From assembly GCF_014203665.1 (NCBI RefSeq), contig NZ_JACHJN010000002.1:124001-188000 (forward strand): a stretch of DNA of 64,000 nt, in the 5' to 3' direction. The translations under genes and the position numbers were made by a program. Origin of the DNA: Saccharothrix tamanrassetensis. Lineage in GTDB: Bacteria > Actinomycetota > Actinomycetes > Mycobacteriales > Pseudonocardiaceae. Positions 35,127 through 44,450 of this stretch are shown one piece after another (the stretch's first letter is position 1; every line of letters starts with the position of its first letter). The notes below the pieces were generated by a model. It saw nothing but the letters and a program-made list of their open reading frames with translations. It did not search any database and had not been told where the DNA came from.

Positions 35127-36053
35127 CACCCACCCGGCCGGGTCCTCCTTCACCCGCGTCCCCGCCGTCACCGCCAGCGTGCCGACCTGGACCGGCGGGG
35201 TCGGCGGCAGGTGCAGGAACAGGGCCACCTCCGCGTCCCGGAAGTCCACCTCCCGCTCGAACGTGGCGGCCTGGAACGACATGCCGCCCAGGAACCGGCC
35301 CTGCCGGCAGTCCACCCGGCCGTGGAACGTGGCGCCGGAGAACAGCGCGGGCTTGGCGAACCGCACCTCGCGGAACGTGGTGATCCCGTAGAACCGCGTG
35401 CGCCGCGCGGTCAGCCGACCCACCCGACGGCCCTCCAGCCGCAGGTACTCGACGTGCGCCCCGGTCAGGTCCAGGTGGTACAGCGTCGGGTCGGTGTCCT
35501 GGCCCCACGGCAGCAGGTCGGTGATCAGCCGCTGCGCGGTCAGCCGCACCGTCCGCTCCTGGTCCTGCTCGGGCGTGGGCGCCTCGGACTCGTCGGGTTT
35601 CGCGGGGTCGAACGCCGGGTGGAACGCCTGGTCGGGGTCCTCGGGCCGCCGGGCGAACGACGCGTGCTCGAAGGGCCGGCGCAGGTACGCGCACAGCACG
35701 TCCAGCACGGTCTGCTTGTACCGGGGCGTGGCCCGCGCCAGCCCGGCCAGCGCGTGCATCGCGCCCACCCGCACCTGGTCGGCGTCGTTGCCCAGCATCT
35801 CCACGGCCCGCGCGAACCGCTCGTCGGCGACCTTGTCGCTCTCCAACTCGTGCCGCGCCTCCTCGGTGCGCCGCCGCCGGTCGTTGAGCCACAGCGCGTA
35901 CAGCGCCACCACGGCACCGCCCGCCAGCCCGCCGGTCTTGACCGCCTCCGACTTGGACAGCTTCGGCTCGGCCCACAGCAGCACGGCGGTCGTCGCCACC
36001 GCCACCAGGACCGCGGCCACCAGGCTCGCCGCCAGCAGCAACCGTCCCCGCAC
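35037..36053 (-). CDS. Membrane protein with pentapeptide-repeat domain, copy 2
   Basis: 338 residues. Two N-terminal membrane helices flank KLSKSEAVKTGGLAGG, then comes a cytosolic charged helix (ALWLNDRRRRTEEARHELE) and a block VADERFARAVEMLGNDADQVRVGAMHALAGLAR conserved with copy 1. A pentapeptide-repeat solenoid from about residue 205 follows (LTGAHVEYLRLEG, RFLGGMSFQAATF). The end is Gly- and Arg-rich. Function unknown; such solenoids often mediate protein contacts or mimic DNA. GTG 36053 is 1 bp after the stop of copy 1, so they are cotranscribed. Confidence 0.82.
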   Translation of the reverse strand: MRGRLLLAASLVAAVLVAVATTAVLLWAEPKLSKSEAVKTGGLAGGAVVALYALWLNDRRRRTEEARHELESDKVADERFARAVEMLGNDADQVRVGAMHALAGLARATPRYKQTVLDVLCAYLRRPFEHASFARRPEDPDQAFHPAFDPAKPDESEAPTPEQDQERTVRLTAQRLITDLLPWGQDTDPTLYHLDLTGAHVEYLRLEGRRVGRLTARRTRFYGITTFREVRFAKPALFSGATFHGRVDCRQGRFLGGMSFQAATFEREVDFRDAEVALFLHLPPTPPVQVGTLAVTAGTRVKEDPAGWVLTGGEHATFEHHVQQGGGGGADRAARDDR

Positions 36054-36054
36054 G

Positions 36055-37176
36055 TCAGCTCCTCACCAGGCCGGTCAGGTCGTCCCGCCGGTCGACCACC
36101 CACCCCTCGGGCAGTCGGTTCTCGTGCTCCAGCGACACCTTCATCGCGTGCGTGCGGGCGACCGCGGGCTCGGCCAGCCGCAGGTCCACGCCGGCCCGGA
36201 ACTCCGCGCCGGTGAAGTCGATCGGCTCGGCGAACACCGCGCCCTCGAACGTGACGCGCGCGGTGAACCGCGCGCCCGCCAGCTTGTTCGGGCCGAGGAA
36301 CCGGGTGCGCGAGAAGTCGGTGGTGTCGTGGCACTGGAAGCGGCTGAACCAGCCCTTGCCGCGGAACACCACGTCGTGCAGGTAGAGCCGGCCGGAGCTG
36401 ACCGAGTCGGTGAACCACGCGCCGCCGTGCACGACGGTGTGGTGGAACGAGTTCGACTGGTGCAGCCGCGCCGCCCGGATCAGCAGCTCGCCGACCTGGC
36501 GGTGCGAGATGTCGAAGTACGTCAGGTACGCCCTGGTCAGGTTCAGGTCGTAGCGCGCGGCGTCGGCCTCGTCGTCGTGCGGCAGCAGGTCGGCGACCAG
36601 CCGCTGCGCGGTCAGCCGGACCTCCAGCTCGCGTTCGCTGTCCCGGGTCAGCCGCGGCGGCTGGGACTCCGTCTCCGGCTCGAACGGTCGTCGCAGGTAG
36701 GCGCACAGCACGTCCAGCACGGTCTGCGTGTACTCGGCGCGCGAGCGCGCCAGCCCGGCCAGCGCGTGCATCGCGCCCACCCGGACCTGTTCGGCGTCGT
36801 GACCGAGCAGTTCGACCGAGCGGGCGAACCGCTCGTCGGCGACCCGCGACCGGTCGTGTTCGGCCCGCGCGTCCTCCAGCGCCTGCCGCTGCTCCTCGAT
36901 GACCTGCCGCTTCTCGTCCGTATGCCGCCGGCGGTCGTTGAGCCACAGCGCGTACAGCGCGACGACCGCACCGCCCGCCAGGCCGCCGGTCTTGATCGCC
37001 TCGTTCTTCGGCGCGTTCGGGTCCAGCACCAGCAGACCGCCGCCGACCAGCAGGAACGCCCCGATCGAGCCCACCAGCGTGGGGACCAGCAGGCTCTTTC
37101 CCGCCCGTTGCCGGATCACCAACAACACCGCGGCGGCGGCAACGCCCACCGCGCCCGCGATCCACAGGTAGCCCAC
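36055..37176 (-). CDS. Membrane protein with pentapeptide-repeat domain, copy 1
   Basis: About 373 residues from GTG 37176, giving helix (LWIAGAVGVAAAAVLLVI), helix (LLVPTLVGSIGAFLLVGGGL) and a third hydrophobic stretch in the shared TGGLAGGAVVALYALW, then a coiled coil (KRQVIEEQRQALEDARAEHD). The conserved block RVGAMHALAGLARSRAEYTQ and a pentapeptide solenoid (LAGARFTARVTFEGAVF, FTGAEFRAGV) follow. The start is uncertain: there is no good SD, and ATG 37269 would add 31 unconserved residues. Tandem paralogue of the gene just downstream. No known function. Confidence 0.8.
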   Translation of the reverse strand: MGYLWIAGAVGVAAAAVLLVIRQRAGKSLLVPTLVGSIGAFLLVGGGLLVLDPNAPKNEAIKTGGLAGGAVVALYALWLNDRRRHTDEKRQVIEEQRQALEDARAEHDRSRVADERFARSVELLGHDAEQVRVGAMHALAGLARSRAEYTQTVLDVLCAYLRRPFEPETESQPPRLTRDSERELEVRLTAQRLVADLLPHDDEADAARYDLNLTRAYLTYFDISHRQVGELLIRAARLHQSNSFHHTVVHGGAWFTDSVSSGRLYLHDVVFRGKGWFSRFQCHDTTDFSRTRFLGPNKLAGARFTARVTFEGAVFAEPIDFTGAEFRAGVDLRLAEPAVARTHAMKVSLEHENRLPEGWVVDRRDDLTGLVRS

Positions 37177-37289
37177 AAGGGGGGCATTCTTCCCGGTGAC
37201 CAGCGACGCCGTGACCAAATCGGCGTGGTCGGCAATCCGACGGTGTGCTAACTCACCGGATTGGCCCATGATGTGTGGGTCACCGCGAC

Positions 37290-37350
37290 GGTGTGGAACC
37301 GGACGGGGTGGAACCGGACAGGTGCGGAACCGAACGGTGTGGAACCGAGA
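37290..37350 (+). repeat. Four imperfect 15-bp tandem repeats
   Basis: Units GGTGTGGAACCGGAC (37290), GGGGTGGAACCGGAC (37305), GGTGCGGAACCGAAC (37321) and GGTGTGGAACCGAGA (37336) follow one another with a single extra base after the second. They end 39 bp before the methyltransferase start, in its probable leader or promoter region. Confidence 0.75.
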
Positions 37351-37389
37351 CGCCGGGCGCACGACGGTGAGGGACCAAGAGGAGAACGC

Positions 37390-38211
37390 GTGGACAGCGT
37401 GGAGCGGCCTACCTGGGCACCGGGCGACATCGACCTCGGCCGCCCGAGCATCGCGCGGGTCTACGACTACTGGCTGGGCGGTGCGCACAACTTCGCCGTC
37501 GACCGGGCCGTGGGCGACCGGGTGCTGGCCGACGTGCCGGTGCTCAAGAGCGTGATCCTCAACCACCGGGCCTTCCTGCGGCGGGCGGTGCGCCATCTGC
37601 TGTCCCAGGGCATCCGGCAGTTCCTGGACCTCGGCTCGGGCATCCCCACGGTGGGTAACGTGCACGAGATCGCGCAGGCCGTGGACCCGACCGCGAAGGT
37701 CGTCTACGTCGACATCGACCCGGTGGCGGTCGCCCACAGCCGGGCCATCCTGACCGGGAACGAGCTGGTCGGCGTGCTCCAGACGGACGTGCGGGACGCG
37801 CGCGGGGTGATCAAGTCGCCCGAGGTGCGGAACCTGCTCGACTTCGACCGGCCGATCGGCGTGCTGATGGTCGCCCTGCTGCACTTCGTGCCCGACTCGG
37901 ACGACCCGCACGGCATCGTGGCCGCCTACCGGGACGCCCTGCCGTCCGGCAGCCACCTGGCCGTCTCGCACGCGGGGTACGAGGATGGCGAGTGGGATCC
38001 GGCCTGGGACGACGCCAAGAGCGTCTACAACCGGGGCGTCAGCGAGATCACGTACCGCAGGAAGCAGGAGGTGCAGGCCCTGTTCACGGGATTCGAGCTG
38101 GTCGAGCCGGGGGTGGAGCGCCTGCCGCTGTGGCGCCCCGAGTCGCCGGACGACCTGGACGAGCACTCCGCGCGCTTCCTCGGCTTCGGCGCGATGGGGC
38201 GCAAGCCGTGA
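37390..38211 (+). CDS. SAM-dependent methyltransferase, DUF574 family
   Basis: 273 residues. It opens with IDLGRPSIARVYDYWLGGAHNF, the hallmark of the actinobacterial DUF574 S-adenosyl methyltransferases, and has the SAM-binding FLDLGSGIPTVGNVHE and VVYVDIDPVAVAHS. Substrate unknown; members are abundant in filamentous actinobacteria. GTG 37390 follows AAGAGGAGAA, a clear SD; the frame is open upstream through the 15-bp repeats but that part is low-complexity and unconserved. Divergent from the pentapeptide-repeat pair. Confidence 0.9.
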   Translation: MDSVERPTWAPGDIDLGRPSIARVYDYWLGGAHNFAVDRAVGDRVLADVPVLKSVILNHRAFLRRAVRHLLSQGIRQFLDLGSGIPTVGNVHEIAQAVDPTAKVVYVDIDPVAVAHSRAILTGNELVGVLQTDVRDARGVIKSPEVRNLLDFDRPIGVLMVALLHFVPDSDDPHGIVAAYRDALPSGSHLAVSHAGYEDGEWDPAWDDAKSVYNRGVSEITYRRKQEVQALFTGFELVEPGVERLPLWRPESPDDLDEHSARFLGFGAMGRKP

Positions 38212-38301
38212 TGGTGTCGTGCGAAACGATCCGGACCGCGGTAGTCGACCCCGGCCGGCGACCGGCCGTATCCTCTGCGTTGTGGCGGTAGGCCGGCGGA
38301 C

Positions 38302-40461
38302 ATGACGGAACAGGTTGACCATCGGGTGGCAACTCCAGGCCGATCGAACCTCGACCCCGCCGTACTGGCCGGGGCGGAGTCCTTCGCGCGGACCTGGGCC
38401 ACCGCGGTGATCGGCAGCAGCTACGTCCCGATGACCAGGGCCGAGGTCGCCGAGCACCTCCAGGCGCTGACCGAGGTCCTGGTGCACGCGCTGCACGCCA
38501 GCCCGTTCCGCACCGCGCCCGGCTACGAGATCGGCGCGCGCCTGGTGGATGCCCACTTCACCGGCACGGACACGCTCGGGCGGACCGTGCAGCTGCTGGG
38601 CGACGACCTGCTGGGCGAACTGGGCATCGCGCCGGACGAGCTGATGCGGTCCCGGTTGGCCGCGCTGCAGGGCGCGCTGTCCGCCGGGTACGCGCGGGCC
38701 CTGCGCGAGCGGACGCTGGCCGAGCAGGAGGCCATCCGGGCGGCCGTGCTGGACGCCCGCGACCAGGCCGAAGCCGCGCTGCGGGCGTCCGAGGCCAGAT
38801 TCCGCGCGATGTTCACCGAGGCCGCGATCGGCATCGGCATCGCCGACATCGAGGGCCGGATACTGGACGTCAACCAGGCGTTGCAGGACATGCTCGGGTT
38901 CAGCGTCGAGGAGATGCGGCAGTACAACATCCGCGACCTCATGCACCCGGAGGACGGCTCCAGCGTGTGGCGGCTGTACGACCAGCTGACCGCGGGCGAG
39001 TGTGATCACTACCGGGCGGAGAAGCGGTTCCGGCGTGCGGACGGCGAGCAGGTGTGGACGCATCTGACGTTGTCGTTGGTGCGTGACGACCACGGTGATC
39101 CGCAGTACCAGGTGGCGATGATCGAGGACGTGACCGATCGGCACCTGTTGCAGAACCGGTTGCGGTACCAGGCGTTGCACGACCCGTTGACGGGGTTGCC
39201 GAACCGGGCGTTGTTCCTGGAGCGGTTGGGTCGGGTGTTCAACAGCCGGGCGCGGCGGCGTGCGGGGTTGTGCTACCTGGACCTGGACGGGTTCAAGGTG
39301 ATCAACGACAGCCTGGGTCACGACATCGGTGACCGGTTGCTGGTGGAGGTGGGGCGGCGGCTGGACCACTCGGTGTCGGGTGAGGGCAAGCTGGTGGCGC
39401 GGATGGGTGGCGACGAGTTCGTGATCCTGGTGGAGGGGTCGCGGGACACCCGGGACATCGTGGACGTGGCGGACCGGGTGTTACGGGAGCTGGAGTCGCC
39501 GATCCGGATCGGCGGGCACGAGCTGACGGTGTCGGCGTCGATCGGGATCGTGGAGCGGGAGCTGGCCGGGACCACGGCGGCGGACCTGATGCGGGATGCG
39601 GACATCACGCTGTACTGGGCGAAGGCGGACGGCAAGTCGCGGTGGGCGTTGTACGACCCGGAGCGCAACGCGCGGGAGGTGGCCCGGTTCACGTTGTCGG
39701 CGACGATGCCGGCGGCGTTGGAGCGTGACGAGTTCTACGTGGACTACCAGCCGCTGGTGCGGCTGGAGGACAGCACGGTGGTGGGTGTGGAGGCGCTGGT
39801 GCGCTGGCAGCACCCGGAGTTCGGGCGGTTGGCGCCGGACCGGTTCATCGAGCTGGCCGAGGAGACGGGCCTGATCGTGCCGTTGGGCCGGTGGGTGCTG
39901 CGGCGGGCGTGCGGGCAGGCGCGGCGGTGGCTGGAGGAGTTCGGCGAAGCCGCGCCGTTCGTGTCGGTGAACCTGGCGGTGCGCCAGTCGCGGGATCCGG
40001 AGCTGGTGCGGGACGTGAAGCGGATCCTGGACGAGTGCGCGCTGCCGCCGCACCACCTGCAGCTGGAGCTGACCGAGAGCGCCATCATGGGCACCGCCGA
40101 CGAGCCGCTGGAGGCGCTGCGGGCGCTGTCGGACATGGGCGTGCGGATCGCCATCGACGACTTCGGCACCGGCTACTCCAACCTCGCCTACCTCAAGCAC
40201 CTGCCCGTGCACGAGCTGAAGATCGCGGGCTCCTTCATGGAGGGCCTGCGGGCGGCCGACGAGGAGGACGCGGTCGACGCGCAGATCGTGTCGACCCTCG
40301 TGCAGCTGGCGCACGCGCTCCGGCTGGGCGTGACGGCGGAGGGCGTGGAGACCCCGGCGCAGGCCAAGCGCCTGCACCGGATCGGCTGCGACACCGGCCA
40401 GGGCTGGTTCTTCGCCAAGCCGATGAAACCCGAGGACATCGACGAGCTGCTGCGCCGCTGA
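38302..40461 (+). CDS. PAS-GGDEF-EAL cyclic-di-GMP protein
   Basis: 719 residues. An N-terminal helical region (1-140) resembles a sensor, a PAS domain lies at about 165-285 (FRAMFTEAAIGIGIADIEG), GGDEF at about 290-450 with intact GGDEF at 369-373, and EAL at about 460-715 with E497-A-L, DDFGTGYSNL, EGVE and the late Gln in TGQGWFF. Both c-di-GMP synthase and phosphodiesterase activity are possible. The usual KIDxSF motif reads KIAGSF; the Lys remains. No membrane helix, so it acts in the cytosol. TATCCT at 38269-38274 may be its -10. Confidence 0.94.
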   Translation: MTEQVDHRVATPGRSNLDPAVLAGAESFARTWATAVIGSSYVPMTRAEVAEHLQALTEVLVHALHASPFRTAPGYEIGARLVDAHFTGTDTLGRTVQLLGDDLLGELGIAPDELMRSRLAALQGALSAGYARALRERTLAEQEAIRAAVLDARDQAEAALRASEARFRAMFTEAAIGIGIADIEGRILDVNQALQDMLGFSVEEMRQYNIRDLMHPEDGSSVWRLYDQLTAGECDHYRAEKRFRRADGEQVWTHLTLSLVRDDHGDPQYQVAMIEDVTDRHLLQNRLRYQALHDPLTGLPNRALFLERLGRVFNSRARRRAGLCYLDLDGFKVINDSLGHDIGDRLLVEVGRRLDHSVSGEGKLVARMGGDEFVILVEGSRDTRDIVDVADRVLRELESPIRIGGHELTVSASIGIVERELAGTTAADLMRDADITLYWAKADGKSRWALYDPERNAREVARFTLSATMPAALERDEFYVDYQPLVRLEDSTVVGVEALVRWQHPEFGRLAPDRFIELAEETGLIVPLGRWVLRRACGQARRWLEEFGEAAPFVSVNLAVRQSRDPELVRDVKRILDECALPPHHLQLELTESAIMGTADEPLEALRALSDMGVRIAIDDFGTGYSNLAYLKHLPVHELKIAGSFMEGLRAADEEDAVDAQIVSTLVQLAHALRLGVTAEGVETPAQAKRLHRIGCDTGQGWFFAKPMKPEDIDELLRR

Positions 40462-40588
40462 GCAGCGGGAGTCGGACGCAGAGCAGCGGCTTTCGGGCGT
40501 GGGGCGCCGAGCGTCGGCTGCCGGGTTCGAGGCGTTGAGCAGCGGGAGCCGGGCGCAGCGCGTCGGACTCCGGCGGGCCGCCGACCCG

Positions 40589-41641
40589 TCAGTCCAGGTC
40601 GACGACCACCTTCACGTCGTCCTCCCGGCGCTCCAAGGCTTCGCTGAACCGCTCCAGCGGCACCCGGCGGGTGATCAGGCCGGCCAGCCACCGGTGGTCG
40701 GCCCGCGCCAGGGCGTCGGCGCCGGCGCGGTAGTCGGCCAGGCCCGCGTTGACCGTGCCGACGACGGCCTTGTTGCCCAGCACGACGTCGTCGAACACGC
40801 TCGGGTCCAGCGGCACGGGGTCGTGCTCGCCGGCGAGGCCCGCCAGCACGGTCACGCGGGCCCGCCGGACGGACTCCCAGATCAGCGGCGCGACGCCGGT
40901 GCACTCGATCGCCACGTCCACGTCGGCGGTGACCTGGTCGAGGTCGGTGTGGAACGCCGCGCCCAGGTCCCGGACGAGGTCGGGCTTCGGACCTCCGGTG
41001 GCCCGGTCGACCACGTGCACGTCGAAGCCCCGCTGCACGCCCAGCAGGGCGGCCAGCAGCCCGATCGGGCCCGCCCCGGTGACCAGCACGGACCGCGCCG
41101 GGACGTGCGCGCGTTCCCACTGGACCTGCGCCTGCGCCCAGGCCTTGGCCACCACCGACGCGGGCTCGGTCAACACGCCGAGGTCGCCCAGCGCGGGGTC
41201 GAGCCGGACCGCGAACTCGGCCGGCACGCTCCACCGCCTCATGCCGTAGCCGTCCAGCTCCTTGATGCCGCGCTCCCGGTACCCGCCGTTCTGGCAGAAG
41301 TCCCAGGCGTCCACCGCGCACGCCGGGCACGGCTCGGGGTCCGGCCGCCGCACCACGCCGGCGATCAGGTCGCCCACCTCGAACCCGGACCCGTCGGGCG
41401 CGCCGACCACCCGGCCCAGCGACTCGTGGAACGGCACGATGGCGTCCCGGCCGGGCGGCAGCACGCCGAAGCCGTCCTGGACGATCTCGACGTCCGTGCC
41501 GCACACGCCGACCAGCAGACCGTCCGCCACGACCTCGTCGGGTCGTTCGACGACCTCCACGTCGGCCACCCGCGCCGACTCCGGCTTGCCCGGAACCACC
41601 TGTGCGGCCCTGATGGTGCCCCGCCCCGTGTCGTCACCCAC
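40589..41641 (-). CDS. Glucose 1-dehydrogenase-like zinc alcohol dehydrogenase
   Basis: 350 residues of the medium-chain dehydrogenase family. The catalytic zinc ligand region is GVCGTDVEIV, then PFHESLGRVVG. GYRERGIKELDGYGMRRW and LTEPASVVAKAW are the distinctive pieces of the glucose dehydrogenase branch, and the cofactor site is LVTGAGPIGLLAALLG with HVVDRATG after it. The structural zinc motif is partial (PCPACAVDAWDFC). GTG 41641 begins the protein. It lies 54 bp downstream of the GH2 enzyme on the same strand, so a role in oxidising a released sugar is plausible. Confidence 0.85.
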   Translation of the reverse strand: MGDDTGRGTIRAAQVVPGKPESARVADVEVVERPDEVVADGLLVGVCGTDVEIVQDGFGVLPPGRDAIVPFHESLGRVVGAPDGSGFEVGDLIAGVVRRPDPEPCPACAVDAWDFCQNGGYRERGIKELDGYGMRRWSVPAEFAVRLDPALGDLGVLTEPASVVAKAWAQAQVQWERAHVPARSVLVTGAGPIGLLAALLGVQRGFDVHVVDRATGGPKPDLVRDLGAAFHTDLDQVTADVDVAIECTGVAPLIWESVRRARVTVLAGLAGEHDPVPLDPSVFDDVVLGNKAVVGTVNAGLADYRAGADALARADHRWLAGLITRRVPLERFSEALERREDDVKVVVDLD

Positions 41642-41695
41642 GAGGCGAGGCTACGTTCCGGACGGCCCGCGCGCTCGCCGTCGCGCCCGGACGGG

Positions 41696-44314
41696 TCAGC
41701 GCACGACACGGGCCACGTTGTGGCCGGACACCTCCACTGACGGTGTCGCGCCGCCGAGGTCCGACGGGCGGTACCGGGCGTCGAGCGTCACCGACTCGCC
41801 GGGCCACAGGGTCACGTAGTTGTCGCTCCAGTGCGTCGGCAGCACCTCGGCCCCGCCGACGCCCCTGCGCACCGACGCCCGCACGAAGAACGCCACCGAG
41901 GTCCCGGTGTTCCGCAACGTCACATCGGTGCCCGCGGCCGAGGACGACGTGGTCACCGACACCTGACCGGGCTTCAGGTTGTCGAGCCCCTTGAGGTCCG
42001 CGTACCCGGACTGCGGCGTGTGGTACCACGTCGAGCCGCCGTAGTCGAGCGTGTCCGCCTTGGTGGACAACCAGTACACGTTCCGGTCGACCACCCGACC
42101 GCTCGCGTCCTTCAGCAGCAGCCGCACGAAGTACGTGGTCGACAGCCCGCCGGGCTGCGGCAGCGTGCCGACCCGCACGGATCCGTTGCCGCGCGCCGAA
42201 ACCGGACGGGTCTGGTCCGCCTTCACGGTTCCGTCCAGGTTGAACAGCGTGGCCTGCACGGTCAGCCCCGGCACGTCCGCCAACCCGGTGTTGACCACCG
42301 CCAGCGACCGGTCGTCGTAGGAGTACTGGACGTGCAACGGCCGCAACGCCGTCTTGGCGCCGAAGTACGACCCGGCCGTGGCCAGGTAGTAGTCGTACAG
42401 GTGCCAGTACATGGTCGGCCAGGCGTTGTTGAGCATCCAGTAGATGACGCCGGTGGCGGGCTTCGACGCGTCCGACGAGTTCCGCCCGAACGCCTCGAAC
42501 TGCGCCCGGTTCGTCTCGTAGTTCGCCAGCTGTGCCTTGCGCACCAACTGTTCCGGCGACCCCGGCCGCCCGTACCGGTTGTCCAGCGCGGTACCCCAGA
42601 ACGTGAACCTGTTGAACGTCGTGGACGGCGACAGGTGGTACTGCACGGCGTTGTAGTCGGTCAGCTTCGAGATGTCCGACGGGGTCAGGAACTTCCGCAG
42701 CTCGTCCAGCTCCGGCACGGTCGGCCCCGGCCCGATCTCGGACGCGAACCCGAACGCGCCGCCCAACCGCTTGGCGTACCAGTAGTTCGGCGGCACCCAC
42801 CAGTACGGCCCGTCCATCTTCATGCCGGGCGGGCCGAGCCGCGGCGAGCTCGACGCCTTGGCGGACGAGATCACCGGCAGGTCCCAGTCGGCCCGCGCCA
42901 GCGCGTCCAGGTAGGTCTTCTCCAGCCCGGCGCCGGGCGCGGCGTCGCTGCCGATCAGGAAGCCCAGCATGGCCGGGTGGTTGCGCACCCGCCGGGCCTC
43001 GCTCTCCGCCGACTCGCCCGCGACCCGGTCGTCCTCCGCGTCGAACGAGGCGTAGTCCTCCCACTTGGAGCAGCACTCCCAGCCGGTGAGCAGCATGATG
43101 CCGAGCCGGTCGGCGATGTCGTACAGCTCGTCGTTCTCCGGCTTGCCCTCCAGCCGGATGGTGTTCATCCCCATGCTGCGCACGAGGTCGAGCTGGTCCT
43201 CGATCCTGCGCACGTCCGTGCGCAGGAACAGGTCCGACGCCCAGCCACCGCCGCGCACCGGGAACGGCCTGCCGTTGACGAAGAACTGCCGCGCGCCCTG
43301 CACCAGCGACGAGGTGACCTCGCGGATGCCGAACCGGGTGGACGCCACATCCGAGCGCACGCCGCCGACGGTCGCCTCCAACGACGCCGTGTGGAGCGGC
43401 TGCGCGCCCATCTGGAACGGCCACCACACCTGCGGCCGGTCGACGTCCTGGGTGAACGTCACGGTCCTGGTCTCGTGTGCCGCCAGGGACACCGAGGAGG
43501 TGAACGGCGTGAGACCGATCGTGCCGGACACGTCCGCGGTCACCGCCGAACCGGTGTTGTTGCGCGCCTCCACCTCCACGGTCACCGCGGCCGACGCCAG
43601 GCTGGGCAGCGGCAGGTCGGCCGTGGCGCGGGGGAAGCGCAGCGAGACCGGTCCGGACGCGGCGAGCTGCACGTCCCGGAAGATGCCCTGGTTGCGGTCC
43701 GGCGGAAGCTGCGCCCAGTCGATGAAGTGGATCACGAGGTCGTTCTGCGGGTCGGACGACGACGCCCGGATCGCCAGCGCGTTGTCCCCGTTGCGCAGCA
43801 ACGACGTCACGTCGAACTCGTGCGTCGGGTACGCCCCGACTACCTTGTCCGACCCGGCGACCAGCGTGCCGTTCAGCCACACCTCGCCGCGCGCGATGAC
43901 GCCGCCGTTGAGCTTGAGGAACGTGTGCACCCCGGGCCGCGGCGAAGCCTGGAACACCTTGCGGTACCACCAGGGCACGGCGAAGTCGTCGCGGTCGACC
44001 TGCTTGAGGTTCTCGCCGTGGTTGACGTCGGGGTACCTGCCGTTGGCGATCAGCCCGGCGAGCACGGTGGACCGGGCGGGCACGGTGAGCCATCCCGCGT
44101 CGGCGTAGTCGGTGGTCGAGATGACGTTGCCGCCCTGCGTGGCGCGGGCGCTGGACTGCATCCGCCAGTCCGGGACGGTGGACACCGAACCGGGTGACGC
44201 GGTGACGGTGAAGTCGGGCGGTGCGGTGGGCTGTGCGGTGGGCTGTGCGACGGCGTCCGGCACGGCGAACACGAGCGCCAAGGCCGCCACGAGCGGTACT
44301 GCGCGTGAGCGCAT
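41696..44314 (-). CDS. Secreted GH2 exo-beta-D-glucosaminidase-like enzyme
   Basis: 872 residues. The signal peptide is cleaved after AVA (about residue 23). A GH2 sugar-binding domain, a beta-sandwich, the catalytic barrel and further sandwiches follow. LIGSDAAPGAGLEKTYLDAL and MKMDGPYWWVPPNYWY are close to what I recall of CsxA of Amycolatopsis, a chitosan-cleaving exo-glucosaminidase. Asp457 (GSD) and Glu526 (ASEIGPG) match the acid/base and nucleophile spacing known there. It lacks the C-terminal CBM35 of CsxA, hence the shorter length. ATG 44314 follows GGAGGAG. Likely hydrolyses chitooligosaccharides outside the cell. Confidence 0.87.
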   Translation of the reverse strand: MRSRAVPLVAALALVFAVPDAVAQPTAQPTAPPDFTVTASPGSVSTVPDWRMQSSARATQGGNVISTTDYADAGWLTVPARSTVLAGLIANGRYPDVNHGENLKQVDRDDFAVPWWYRKVFQASPRPGVHTFLKLNGGVIARGEVWLNGTLVAGSDKVVGAYPTHEFDVTSLLRNGDNALAIRASSSDPQNDLVIHFIDWAQLPPDRNQGIFRDVQLAASGPVSLRFPRATADLPLPSLASAAVTVEVEARNNTGSAVTADVSGTIGLTPFTSSVSLAAHETRTVTFTQDVDRPQVWWPFQMGAQPLHTASLEATVGGVRSDVASTRFGIREVTSSLVQGARQFFVNGRPFPVRGGGWASDLFLRTDVRRIEDQLDLVRSMGMNTIRLEGKPENDELYDIADRLGIMLLTGWECCSKWEDYASFDAEDDRVAGESAESEARRVRNHPAMLGFLIGSDAAPGAGLEKTYLDALARADWDLPVISSAKASSSPRLGPPGMKMDGPYWWVPPNYWYAKRLGGAFGFASEIGPGPTVPELDELRKFLTPSDISKLTDYNAVQYHLSPSTTFNRFTFWGTALDNRYGRPGSPEQLVRKAQLANYETNRAQFEAFGRNSSDASKPATGVIYWMLNNAWPTMYWHLYDYYLATAGSYFGAKTALRPLHVQYSYDDRSLAVVNTGLADVPGLTVQATLFNLDGTVKADQTRPVSARGNGSVRVGTLPQPGGLSTTYFVRLLLKDASGRVVDRNVYWLSTKADTLDYGGSTWYHTPQSGYADLKGLDNLKPGQVSVTTSSSAAGTDVTLRNTGTSVAFFVRASVRRGVGGAEVLPTHWSDNYVTLWPGESVTLDARYRPSDLGGATPSVEVSGHNVARVVR

Positions 44315-44450
44315 TGCTCCTCCCCGATCCAGGGCGGCGGCTCTTGTAAGGAACGTTTCCCACAACGGGGTCGCCGGCAATGCGGCCAACGAGTGACAGG
44401 AGTGCCTCGTTCGCGACGCTCCGTGCGCAGTGATCCGATACGTTGGGCCC

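Noticed and set aside
37290..37350. CRISPR array
   Set aside because: Repeats are only 15 bp and lie head to tail with no spacers; no cas gene is present in the window.
36055..39369. Very long minus-strand open frame across the methyltransferase and GGDEF region
   Set aside because: Only its last third matches a protein family; the rest is antisense to well-supported plus-strand genes and is rich in Arg/His/Gln, typical of a shadow frame in high-GC DNA.
40462..40588. Short GAGCAGCGG-type repeats after the GGDEF-EAL gene
   Set aside because: Few imperfect copies of a motif common in this base composition; no structure or conserved spacing.
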